Positions 52,390 through 60,427 of a stretch of 64,000 nucleotides of DNA are shown here, piece by piece. The notes below the pieces were generated by a model, which ran no database searches, was not told the DNA's origin, and worked only from the letters and a program-made list of their open reading frames with translations. Each line of letters opens with the position of its first letter. Positions within the stretch are counted from its first letter, which is position 1. A program made the position numbers and the translations under genes. This stretch comes from Parapedobacter pyrenivorans_A (GTDB taxonomy: Bacteria; Bacteroidota; Bacteroidia; Sphingobacteriales; Sphingobacteriaceae), in contig NZ_JBHEUZ010000005.1 of NCBI RefSeq assembly GCF_041925275.1, forward strand, positions 229,718 to 293,717. Direction: 5' to 3'.

Positions 52390-54831
52390 TTAATCAATGG
52401 GTTTTGCTAACAAATTTACAAATAATCTGTATGCGCCGGGTACGCCGGCCGGCAATTGCCTGAAAAAAGCAAGGGATGTATAAACAAAGTTACCTTCGCC
52501 ATAGCGAGCGACCAATAGCGATCCGTCGCTCGGCGATTCGCCGGGGTCGGCAATCTGTAGGGGTCGGTCATACTGGTCCGAGGTTTCACCCGCGAAATAA
52601 AGCCCCCGTTCCTGTACCCACCCTTCGAAATCGGTCTGCGTAATGGCATTGGGGTAATTCAGTACGCGGCTATCGGGGAGCTGCATCGTTATGGGAGCTG
52701 TTTCGTCGGTGACCCGGGTTCGGCTGAGCCCCAACGGGTAAGGCCCTATTTCCGGGGTATGCAACCCATTGCTCACATTGTATTGCACCACCAACGTGCC
52801 GCCGGCTTTGACGTATTGCAGCAACCGGGGCTGCATGTGCCGTATCCGTGGGTTAACATTGTATAGGCGTACCCCCGTAACGATGGCATCGTATTGGGAC
52901 AAGTCGCCCGATAATATATCCTGCTCGTTCAACACGGTTACCCGCAGACCGATCTCCCGAAGCGCAGCGGGGATAAGGTCGCCGGCACCGGGCAAATAGC
53001 CGATGTGTTGAGCCGACGCGCCTGTTTCGATCTTGCTGAGGCGTGCTTTGGCGGCCGGGAACCAGGTGATTTTCGGGATGTGGTCGTAACTGATCGTTTG
53101 GATTGCCTGTGCGGCTTCGGTTCCGTCGGGATACTCCAGTGCGATACCCAGTGAGTCTGCCAATGATGCGTTTTCCGCTGGGTACAGCGTGATGTGGGAA
53201 ATGGTCTCCCCCGCCTTTGCTGAGAAATGCAAGGGAACCTCGCTTGGCGCTGCCCGCCACCCCGCGGGCAGTTGAAGGCGGGCGACAGCGGAGACCTCCC
53301 TTTGTGTATGGCCGGTAAATCGCACTTCGATGGTCTTAGGGTCCATGCCGCTGAAAACAAGCGCCTTGTGGCCTATATTGGCGGTAATGCGGGGTGTTAT
53401 GGTTAATGGTTCGTATACTTCGCCCCTCACGGGATGTGTATATTTATAAACAACCGGGCGTTCGAAAGTTAACTCCCTCCCATTGATGGATAACGTAATG
53501 GACGTTTTCGGGGCATCGCTGTTTCCCGGACGGCCCACATCTTGCTGGTTTGCAATGGCGAAGCGGCCCAACCCATGGGGTTGCCGCAACCAGTAAGGCT
53601 GTGTGGCCGCAGTGGCCGTAAAAACGTCCGATTGTTCGTATAGCTCGTTGAATGGCAAAGGATGGCCACCAACGGATACCGTTACATCCGGCCGCCGTAC
53701 GATGTAGGCCGTGTTGATCGGGGCCTGCTCGCCGACGGCGAGCTGCGACACGGGGGCGTAGCTTTCAAACCATATCCCTCCGCATGCCAGGATCAGGTTT
53801 TTGATTTCGTCGGTTTTCAAAGTTTTCCAATGGTCATCCCCTAGCTGGGCAACCCGTTCCAGCAACTGCAGGAGGCCACCGATTGATTTCTCGGGGTGCT
53901 CCATATCAAAGCGGTTGTCTATTTCGGTAACCAACCGGGCAATGGTCTCACCTCCCGCGACCCGCTTCCACGACGTTTCGATATCTTCAAAAAGAGCGTG
54001 TTCCGGAGCGTCGCCGGCGAGGAGCTCGAAACGCTCCACGGCGTTGCCCCGCTGGCGGGCAGCCCCGAAACCCTGGCTTTGGTGCTTGGACCGGCTTTCG
54101 GCGGCGATTTCACCATAAGACTCGCCGATGAACGGGCTGTAGTCGCCGATATTGACGAGCAGGTGTGTGGACGATGGCGGGGACCCCTGAAAGAAACTCG
54201 ACGTATTCCAAAGGAGCCGCCTCGCTTGCCAAGGTGCGACGGTAGTGAGCTGCTCGCGGAAACGGTTGGGGTCTGCTGCGGCCGTAAACGCCTCAATAGC
54301 CAGCAAGGCCGAAGCTTGGTGGTGTCCGTGACCAGCGCGCTGGTCGGGGGGGAACCGGGTGACGATGACGTCGGGTTTGAATTTCCGGATCACCCATACC
54401 GCGTCGGCGAGGATTTTTTCCCGATCCCATATGTGGAATGTTTCCGCCGCGGTTTTCGAGAATCCGAAGTCGATTGCCGACGAAAAGAACTGTTCGCCGC
54501 CATCGACCTTCCGCGCGGCAAGCAACTCGTTCGTACGGATGAGCCCCAGCTCTTCTGCCTGCTCCGTACCGATAAGGTTTTGCCCGCCATCGCCCCGCGT
54601 TAATGAAAGATAGCCCGTGCGAAGGTGTTTTTCTTTGGCAAGCCACGCGATAAGACGGGTATTTTCATCGTCGGGGTGTGCGGCGAAGTAGAGTACGGAC
54701 CCTAATGTATTCAGCTTCTTTATGGCCTGTTTAATCTCGCCGGGATGCTGGGGTTGCAGTGTCTGTGCGCGGGTAGAAAAGATGACGAAAAGAAGCAGCG
54801 ATGTTAAAGATACGACTCGTTGTTTGTTCAT
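52390..54831 (-). CDS. Large secreted PIG-L (LmbE) family deacetylase with C-terminal GATase-like domain
   Basis: The protein has 813 residues with a signal peptide (LLLFVIFSTRAQ). The PIG-L domain (VLYFAAHPDDENTRLIAWL, LTRGDGGQNL, DVIVTRFPPDQRAGHGHHQAS) has the zinc ligands of GlcNAc-type deacetylases. The central part is beta-rich. Near residues 620-700 a class-I-GATase-like fold (SGDLSQYDAIVTGVRLYN, MQPRLLQYVKAGGTLVVQYN) recalls ThuA or DUF4350. The substrate is probably a glycan or glycoside. It is the first gene of the symporter operon. Confidence 0.86.
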   Translation of the reverse strand: MNKQRVVSLTSLLLFVIFSTRAQTLQPQHPGEIKQAIKKLNTLGSVLYFAAHPDDENTRLIAWLAKEKHLRTGYLSLTRGDGGQNLIGTEQAEELGLIRTNELLAARKVDGGEQFFSSAIDFGFSKTAAETFHIWDREKILADAVWVIRKFKPDVIVTRFPPDQRAGHGHHQASALLAIEAFTAAADPNRFREQLTTVAPWQARRLLWNTSSFFQGSPPSSTHLLVNIGDYSPFIGESYGEIAAESRSKHQSQGFGAARQRGNAVERFELLAGDAPEHALFEDIETSWKRVAGGETIARLVTEIDNRFDMEHPEKSIGGLLQLLERVAQLGDDHWKTLKTDEIKNLILACGGIWFESYAPVSQLAVGEQAPINTAYIVRRPDVTVSVGGHPLPFNELYEQSDVFTATAATQPYWLRQPHGLGRFAIANQQDVGRPGNSDAPKTSITLSINGRELTFERPVVYKYTHPVRGEVYEPLTITPRITANIGHKALVFSGMDPKTIEVRFTGHTQREVSAVARLQLPAGWRAAPSEVPLHFSAKAGETISHITLYPAENASLADSLGIALEYPDGTEAAQAIQTISYDHIPKITWFPAAKARLSKIETGASAQHIGYLPGAGDLIPAALREIGLRVTVLNEQDILSGDLSQYDAIVTGVRLYNVNPRIRHMQPRLLQYVKAGGTLVVQYNVSNGLHTPEIGPYPLGLSRTRVTDETAPITMQLPDSRVLNYPNAITQTDFEGWVQERGLYFAGETSDQYDRPLQIADPGESPSDGSLLVARYGEGNFVYTSLAFFRQLPAGVPGAYRLFVNLLAKPID

Positions 54832-54891
54832 GGTTTAAATATAAGGGTTCTCATCCTCAACTTTCTAACCCCCCCACACAAATTTTACAAA

Positions 54892-54928
54892 GCAGAAGCC
54901 GTCTCGCTTTAAGCGAGACGGCTTCTGC
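54892..54928. terminator. 18-bp perfect hairpin between the PIG-L and DUF6952-type genes
   Basis: GCAGAAGCCGTCTCGCTT pairs perfectly with its complement around a single T. It shares CCGTCTCG with the hairpins at 21131 and 42677. No strong T tract follows on either strand, so it may be a weak terminator, a bidirectional one or an attenuator of the PIG-L operon. Confidence 0.6.
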
Positions 54929-55094
54929 AATTAACAATTAAAAAATCATTCGATCTTAAAGCGCTTGCCCTAAGAAGTTAACCTTTAACACTTGTAAAGA
55001 TACGATAAAGAAAAATAGGGCCATGGGGGGCGGGACGACAAGTTTTCCACAGAAACCATGTTTTCCACAGGCCGCCATGGGGGACCATCCGGGG

Positions 55095-55355
55095 TTATGC
55101 CTTATCGATGGAACCCAGTACGCGTTTCATAAATGTATTGAGCGCCTCTTTGCGATCCATTCCCGATTTAACCAGTTTATCTACTTCAACGGCACCATAC
55201 ATGTTCGAAATCAGTTCGCCGATTACGTCGAGCTCTTCATCTTTCAGTGAAGGAACTTCGGTAAGCGACTCAAGGGCTTCAATGGCCTCGAGCACATAGT
55301 CCTGGTCGTTCTGCTCGATGAACTCGACCAGGTGTTTAATTATGGGCAACTTCAT
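55095..55355 (-). CDS. Small acidic helical protein (thioredoxin partner)
   Basis: The protein has 86 residues beginning MKLPIIKHLVEFIEQNDQDY and acidic throughout, with helices such as VLEAIEALESLTEVPSL and DEELDVIGELISNMYGAVEV. A conserved Bacteroidota protein (DUF6952-like) of unknown function is the best guess. It overlaps the thioredoxin gene by 20 bp and is probably cotranscribed with it. Confidence 0.75.
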   Translation of the reverse strand: MKLPIIKHLVEFIEQNDQDYVLEAIEALESLTEVPSLKDEELDVIGELISNMYGAVEVDKLVKSGMDRKEALNTFMKRVLGSIDKA

Positions 55356-55650
55356 TGAGCAGATCGATTAAGGGGTCGAATTTGTTGGTTTGCACCTGGT
55401 TTACCAGCTGGCCGCCTTTGAAGGCTGCAAAAGTCGGCAGGTTGCTCACATTTGCCAGTTGCCTGGACTGGGGGAACCGCTCGGCATCCGCGATAACAAA
55501 CGGGATTTGGTCATTTTCCGAAGCTAACTTCTTGAACTTCGGTTTCATGATTTTGCAGTTGCCACACCAGGTGGCCGAATATTGCACCAGCACCACATCG
55601 TTGTTCTTTACGATATCGGCCAGGTTGTCATTTTCTAATTCCTGTAACAT
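55336..55650 (-). CDS. Thioredoxin-like protein
   Basis: The protein has 104 residues. YSATWCGNCKIMKPKF is the active site, in the form WCGNC rather than WCGPC, and LPTFAAFKGG has the cis-Pro. The cytoplasmic thiol reductant lies next to an AhpC-type peroxiredoxin, so the two may work as reductant and peroxidase. The gap to the peroxiredoxin is 115 bp. Confidence 0.9.
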   Translation of the reverse strand: MLQELENDNLADIVKNNDVVLVQYSATWCGNCKIMKPKFKKLASENDQIPFVIADAERFPQSRQLANVSNLPTFAAFKGGQLVNQVQTNKFDPLIDLLNEVAHN

Positions 55651-55765
55651 CTTTCAAATCAATTTTTATTTAACAAAAGGGCAGGGTTGATACATCACAA
55701 AGGCCAGTGAGCAATCCTTTGAGGTCGTCCACGGGCCTTCGGAAATCAGTGGGCTACAGCAAGCA

Positions 55766-56410
55766 CTAATTCATCGCCGGCTGGCTGGATAGGTATGCGG
55801 CCACACCGTCGCGGGTAGCGTTCATGGCATCCTTGCCTTCTTCCCAGTTGGCGGGGCATACTTCACCGAATTTCTGCACGTGGGCGTACGCATCGATCAG
55901 GCGGATGTACTCTTTTACGTTGCGGCCCAACGGCATGTCGTTTACACTTTCGTGGAATACCTTTCCCTCCTCGTCAATGAGGTATGTGGCACGGAAAGTA
56001 ACGTTCGAACCTTCAAAGATGGAGCCGAACTCTTCACTTTTCCTTTCTTCGCCTTCCAATATGCCCAGTATCCGCGAAAGGTTGCGGTTGGTGTCGGCGA
56101 GGATGGGATAGGTTACCCCTTCAATGCCGCCGTTGTCTTTCGGTGTATTTAACCAGGCAAAATGTACTTCATTGGTGTCGCATGAAGCGCCGATAACCAC
56201 CGTGTTGCGTTTTTCAAATTCGGGAAGTGCTTCCTGGAACGCATGCAGCTCGGTAGGGCATACGAACGTGAAGTCTTTGGGATACCAGAATAAGAGCACT
56301 TTCTTTTCTTTCTTCGCTGCTTCTTCGAAAATATTGATAAACAAATTATCACCGAGGTAATCAATCGCGTCAACGGTAATGTTTGGGAACTTTTTTCCTG
56401 TGAAACTCAT
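55766..56410 (-). CDS. AhpC/TSA-family peroxiredoxin (typical 2-Cys)
   Basis: The protein has 214 residues. The peroxidatic Cys lies in FTFVCPTE, with Thr before it and an Arg later. The resolving Cys is in GEVCPANW. It reduces hydrogen peroxide and organic peroxides, using thioredoxin. A TACTTTTG box sits on the minus strand about 30 bp before the ATG. It is upstream of the thioredoxin gene on the same strand. Confidence 0.94.
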   Translation of the reverse strand: MSFTGKKFPNITVDAIDYLGDNLFINIFEEAAKKEKKVLLFWYPKDFTFVCPTELHAFQEALPEFEKRNTVVIGASCDTNEVHFAWLNTPKDNGGIEGVTYPILADTNRNLSRILGILEGEERKSEEFGSIFEGSNVTFRATYLIDEEGKVFHESVNDMPLGRNVKEYIRLIDAYAHVQKFGEVCPANWEEGKDAMNATRDGVAAYLSSQPAMN

Positions 56411-56588
56411 AGTAATATATCCTTAATTTTGTCGCTGCAAAAGTAAGGTTTATTGCAATGGGGAAGTATCGTTTTTATCGATGTGCGATATAAATCATCT
56501 ATTGCGCCGGATTTTTGATTTTGGGATTACATTTCAACGGTGCCTTTCTGTTTTTGTGGGCAAAGTCGTATGTTTGCAGCTTGATGTT

Positions 56589-56660
56589 GGCCCTGTAGTT
56601 CAACGGATAGAATAGAAGTTTCCTAAACTTTAGATATGGGTTCGATTCCCGTCGGGGCTA
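56589..56660 (+). tRNA. tRNA-Arg (anticodon CCU)
   Basis: It is 72 bases. The acceptor GGCCCTG pairs with CGGGGCT (with G-U pairs), and the D arm has GTTCAACGGATAGAAT. The anticodon stem GAAGT/ACTTT encloses loop TTCCTAA with anticodon CCT, and the T arm is TGGGTTCGATTCCCG. CCA is not encoded. Its 3' half is overlapped in antisense by the serine recombinase gene. Confidence 0.95.
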
Positions 56661-58174
56661 CTAACAGGAATTTGGTTCCAAACGGCATTGGGTTGCTCTA
56701 CAACGAGCAGCCCTTTTTCTTTCATTATCAGTTCGTTATGGGAAACCGCCGGGTGCAGCCAGGGAGTTCGATAACTTCCTTCTGAATATACCAGACCATG
56801 TTTGAACACCCCTTTTACCAGCATGTGTTTCTTCCTTACGGGTAATTCCTCGAACAGTTCCGGCAACCTCGTAAGCTCTTTCAGGCAGACACTCAGCCTG
56901 TTCCATTTCTCTTCGTTATCGGTCTTCAGTTTCAGTATTTCTGAAAGGAACGCGCCCTTCTCTTCGGAGTATTTACCGAACCATTTTTTGTAGGTTGTAC
57001 TCTCGATTTCGTCGTTCATCATCTTCTCTTCGAGGCGGTGAATTTTCCGTTCCACATCATCCAGTTTCCTGCGCAATTCCTTGAGTTGTTTTTCCCTGTT
57101 CGACAATGCTTGCTTCAGTTTCTTGTCTGCGGATGCACGGATGTAATCCACCTGTTTTTCATCGAGGTTCATCAGTGCAAGCAACTCCCCGAAGTCCCTG
57201 TGCAGGGTAATGCCCGATATGTTGACATTCGTATGCTGTGTGCATCGGTAGTACAGGTAGTACTTGTATTTGCCCTTGCTCCACCCTGCGGTCATGCTCT
57301 TGCCGCACCAGCATTTCAGCACACCCCTCAACGGAACTTCCTCTTTGGGCTGGGTTTTGCTCGGACGTTTGTTCTTTCCCATCAACTCCTGTACTTTCCA
57401 GTAATCCAGTTCCGTCACCAGTGCATCGTGCAAACCCTTGACCAGCCTTTCGGGCTTCTTGTTATAGGCGGGCACCCTGATCAGCCCTGCATAGACGCAA
57501 TTGCCCAATATGCCCTGTACGGCCCCGTTCCCTGTTAGCTTGAAGCCCTTCGACCTCATCTCCTGCGCTATCCTGAAATAGGGCATCCCGGAAAGGTAGA
57601 GCCTGAAGATTTCCTGTATGATGGAGGCTTTCGTTTCGTCCACAAGGATGATGCCTTTCCCGCTTTCATCCTTTGCATTCACGTAACCCAAGGGGGCTTT
57701 CTGCACGAACCTGCCCGCCGCCATCGCATTGTGGATGCCCCTCCTCGTGCGCTTGCGGATAGACAGCAGTTCCTGGTTGGCCATCAGGTATTTGAACGCA
57801 CGCTGCATGAACACATCGGGGTCTTCCGGATCGATGTCCAATGGCTCATCGACGGCAAGCACCTTGATGCGGTACTTTCTTTCCAGTTCCCTGATCTTGC
57901 GCAGGGCTTCGCTCAGATCGCGGCTGAAACGGTCGTGCGCCATCACGATGAGATAGCGCACTTGGCCTTTGAGTTTCTTTATGTACTGTTCCAGTGCGAT
58001 GAAATCCGCGCGGTCGAACGTGTCGCTGTGCTCCCCGTTATCACGGAAGATGTTCAGCAATTCCAGCCCGTAATGCTGGCAGTATTCCCTTACGGCATCG
58101 GCCTGGTCGTCCAGTGAATACTTTGACTGGTCCCTTGTGCTGATGCGTATGTAACCAATGGCATTCTTGTTCAT
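56630..58174 (-). CDS. Large serine recombinase (site-specific integrase)
   Basis: The protein has 514 residues. The resolvase domain is YIRISTRDQSKYSLDDQADAV with the catalytic Ser in RIST, plus DRFSRDLSEAL. The recombinase domain follows (GYVNAKDESGK, FRIAQEMRSKG). Zinc-ribbon cysteines are in LKCWCGKS and YRCTQHTN, and a coiled coil (KLKQALSNREKQLKELRRKL) comes later. The last nine residues, SPDGNRTHI, and the stop are read from the antisense strand of tRNA-Arg. It overlaps a 31-residue ORF by the ATGA of its start. Confidence 0.93.
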   Translation of the reverse strand: MNKNAIGYIRISTRDQSKYSLDDQADAVREYCQHYGLELLNIFRDNGEHSDTFDRADFIALEQYIKKLKGQVRYLIVMAHDRFSRDLSEALRKIRELERKYRIKVLAVDEPLDIDPEDPDVFMQRAFKYLMANQELLSIRKRTRRGIHNAMAAGRFVQKAPLGYVNAKDESGKGIILVDETKASIIQEIFRLYLSGMPYFRIAQEMRSKGFKLTGNGAVQGILGNCVYAGLIRVPAYNKKPERLVKGLHDALVTELDYWKVQELMGKNKRPSKTQPKEEVPLRGVLKCWCGKSMTAGWSKGKYKYYLYYRCTQHTNVNISGITLHRDFGELLALMNLDEKQVDYIRASADKKLKQALSNREKQLKELRRKLDDVERKIHRLEEKMMNDEIESTTYKKWFGKYSEEKGAFLSEILKLKTDNEEKWNRLSVCLKELTRLPELFEELPVRKKHMLVKGVFKHGLVYSEGSYRTPWLHPAVSHNELIMKEKGLLVVEQPNAVWNQIPVSSPDGNRTHI

Positions 58175-58266
58175 ATGGCTTCTTTTTTATTTTCTTCTTC
58201 GTCCATGACGATTCCTACAATCAATTCGGCTATCAGATCCAACAGCTCCTTTTCCTCCTCACCCAT
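58171..58266 (-). CDS. 31-residue acidic protein coupled to the recombinase
   Basis: The frame has an ATG at 58266 and a TGA overlapping the recombinase ATG (58171-58174). The product is MGEEEKELLDLIAELIVGIV then MDEEENKKEAI: an acidic helix with a hydrophobic face. Such tiny coupled ORFs are easily missed. No homologue is known to me. Confidence 0.5.
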   Translation of the reverse strand: MGEEEKELLDLIAELIVGIVMDEEENKKEAI

Positions 58267-58437
58267 AGCACACTTGTTTTAAACGTTATGCAGGCATTGC
58301 CTGCCGCAATACAAACCCTATCCAGTGAAGAGGAACCGATTTAACAGTGCTTGGGAATACGAATATACGAATGGTTATGTTATTAACAAAATTTAAACTA
58401 ACTTTAGAACCGGGCAATAAATGCTGCTTGAAACACA

Positions 58438-59139
58438 ATGGGCAAATACCAGAAGATATCCTACAAGATTTTCCACAACGAACGGCTAAAGCAGACCGAT
58501 TTCCATGGGCGGAAGATGCATCCCTTGTATGTCCGGCTTATCCATGCCCGCCAACCCACGGACTTCAAGTGCTTCCATTTCGATTTCTTCGCACAGGAAA
58601 AGTTCGCGGGGGAAGTTGCAGGACATAACATGGTCCCCTCCATGGAGTCCATCGAAACGATGGAAAAATCCCTGCTGGATTTCATCATCGAACGCCACAG
58701 AACGGAATTTTCGGTGGAATCGTTCCACGGATGGTACCAATACTATGCCCGCGACCTGCTCACATTGCTGGAGGATGGTTTTTATAAATACCTCTATACA
58801 TTCTTCCATGACGAAGGCGCTCCCGTGTTCGCCTCCCTGTGCGAATCCGCCAAGGGGCGCAAGCATGCGGGACTGTTGATGCGTGACCTCAAAGTGGTTC
58901 TGAAACCCTCCCTTTACGTAAAGCTGGTCGGAAATGCTGTCCATTATGCGCCACCCTACCTACCCTTCCACGCATTCGCCGGCAAAGTTACAGGTGACCT
59001 TGCACCCATGCTTTCAGTGAAGGACTGGCATATGACCTCAGTGCAGGAGACGTTCAGGGAATACCTTGCAGCTTATTATCCTGCCTATAAAACGGACGAG
59101 GTTTTTGAGCACGTAAATGCAATCGTTGGAGCCATATAG
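58438..59139 (+). CDS. Hypothetical protein of the integrated element
   Basis: The protein has 233 residues, with no domain I recognise. The N-terminus is basic (GKYQKISYKIFHNERLKQTDFHGRKMHPLYVRLIHARQ) and the middle is aromatic-rich (FHGWYQYYARDLLTLLEDGFYKYLYTFFHDEG). There is no signal peptide. It is divergent from the recombinase across a 171-bp gap. It may be an element-specific regulator or accessory factor, but that is not shown. Confidence 0.6.
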   Translation: MGKYQKISYKIFHNERLKQTDFHGRKMHPLYVRLIHARQPTDFKCFHFDFFAQEKFAGEVAGHNMVPSMESIETMEKSLLDFIIERHRTEFSVESFHGWYQYYARDLLTLLEDGFYKYLYTFFHDEGAPVFASLCESAKGRKHAGLLMRDLKVVLKPSLYVKLVGNAVHYAPPYLPFHAFAGKVTGDLAPMLSVKDWHMTSVQETFREYLAAYYPAYKTDEVFEHVNAIVGAI

Positions 59140-59187
59140 CAATATGTTCTATTTTGAAAAAATGACCAATATAATCGCAATGTTTGT

Positions 59188-59195
59188 TATATTTG
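59188..59195 (+). promoter_or_regulatory. TATATTTG -7 box of the nucleotidyltransferase operon
   Basis: A TAnnTTTG match ending three bases before the ATG at 59199; a TTTG at 59182-59185 may be noise. Confidence 0.4.
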
Positions 59196-59198
59196 TAT

Positions 59199-59630
59199 AT
59201 GTCTGAAACTATTTTAAAAAGTAAAAGAGTCGTGCTTGTTCATTGGAAGGAGCAAAGCGAAGTAGAGATCTTCTCCAATCTGAGATATTTCTGCCTCAGC
59301 TACCCACAGTATAGTTATAATACCCTTAATAATTATTTAAGCAAAGAGAAAAAAGCTTACGAAAACGAAGTAGTCCGCGTGGAAAGGAAAGACATTATTG
59401 CCAAACCCAAATCCGCTTCTGTCCCTGGCTCAAATGCAAGAGCGATTGCCCCTGTTTTGCGAAGGGTACCGATGAAAGAAGCTAAGGATGAAGTTCGCGA
59501 TTGGCAATACTGGTTATCGCAGCCGGTTGTAAAAAGAGCAGAGGCCGTAACTTTTCTGGTATCTCAGATGCTAAAAAAGGGGCAGCGAATGGATAAAACT
59601 ATTGTAAACAGAATAAAACTTAAGCAATGA
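59199..59630 (+). CDS. Helical basic protein, possible antitoxin of the nucleotidyltransferase pair
   Basis: The protein has 143 residues from MSETILKSKRVVLVHWK. It is basic and helical, with SYNTLNNYLSKEKKAYEN in the first half and KEAKDEVRDWQYWL in the second. I know no family. Its stop overlaps the next start (ATGA), which implies a tight operon with the nucleotidyltransferase. A toxin-antitoxin arrangement is inference from layout. Confidence 0.55.
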   Translation: MSETILKSKRVVLVHWKEQSEVEIFSNLRYFCLSYPQYSYNTLNNYLSKEKKAYENEVVRVERKDIIAKPKSASVPGSNARAIAPVLRRVPMKEAKDEVRDWQYWLSQPVVKRAEAVTFLVSQMLKKGQRMDKTIVNRIKLKQ

Positions 59631-60112
59631 CATTAGCCAAAGATTTTGAAGATTTTGTAAAACTGCTCAACAAGTTTGAGGTGGAGTACATGGTTGTAGG
59701 CGGTTACGCAATGGCCTTTCATGGCAAACCGCGTTACACGGGTGATTTGGACATCTGGATCAATATATCCGAAGATAATGCTGATAAATTACTTGAAGTG
59801 ATTAAGGGCTTTGGAATGTCTTCTTTGGGGTTTAAAAAAGAGGACTTTTTGCAACCCGGTTATATATCACAGATAGGCTACCCTCCTTTACGGATTGACA
59901 TACTCAATAGCATTGATGGCGTAGCATTCAACGAGGCTTTCGAGAACAGGCAAAAAATAGTGGAAGACGATCTCGAAATATCATATATCGGTTTAAATGA
60001 GTTGGTCCAAAATAAAGTTGCTTCGGGAAGGAAACAGGATATCCAAGACGTCAGAGAAATAAAAAAAGTGGTTCCGAAACAAACCCCCAAAAGGAAAGGC
60101 CCAAGGCTATAA
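59627..60112 (+). CDS. Nucleotidyltransferase-fold protein (possible toxin)
   Basis: The protein has 161 residues. VEYMVVGGYAMAFHGKPRYTGDLDIWI is the nucleotidyltransferase core, with the GG motif and the acidic DxD pair. A third acid may lie in RIDILNSIDG. It is a minimal nucleotidyltransferase (DUF6036/AbiEii-like style). Coupled in an operon, such proteins often are toxins that modify tRNA or proteins, but activity here is unproven. Its stop abuts the truncated relaxase frame. Confidence 0.75.
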   Translation: MTLAKDFEDFVKLLNKFEVEYMVVGGYAMAFHGKPRYTGDLDIWINISEDNADKLLEVIKGFGMSSLGFKKEDFLQPGYISQIGYPPLRIDILNSIDGVAFNEAFENRQKIVEDDLEISYIGLNELVQNKVASGRKQDIQDVREIKKVVPKQTPKRKGPRL

Positions 60113-60427
60113 GGGAAAATGTTTTAACATATATTCCTGTGCGACTGGACTTAACCTGTCTTTGTCCGGGATATCCTTAAGTGAAAAATTCATGAGAATA
60201 TGGACGCAGTTCACCTGTATGTTGGGGGTTGATGGCACCATTTTTAGCCGCATATTCAGCTTTGTCAATTCGGTAATTTCCGTGACTTTACCTGAGAAAT
60301 TTTTCGCCCATAACAGTTTTGCCATCATTGCTTTCACCCTGAGCTCGTTGTAGAAAAAAGCCCTGTGGATGGATTTCGTCGGCGTTATAACCGCAACATT
60401 TGTCCGCCGTTTTAGCGATACAATCAA
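60107..60427 (-). pseudogene. Truncated mobilisation relaxase (MobB/BmgA-like N-terminal fragment)
   Basis: The 106-residue frame reads VAVITPTKSIHRAFFYNELRVK and later NCVHILMNFSLKDIPDKDRLSPVAQEYM, a pattern of Bacteroidota relaxases just before the HUH motif. It breaks off there: the sequence turns to the tail LKHFPL and stops. The stop overlaps the end of the nucleotidyltransferase gene. The HUH motif and the rest are absent, so it cannot be functional. Confidence 0.6.

Noticed and set aside
55043..55069. Two TTTTCCACA words as an origin
   Set aside because: They are one base from the DnaA box but lie 28 kb from the skew switch, with no AT-rich element; most likely chance.
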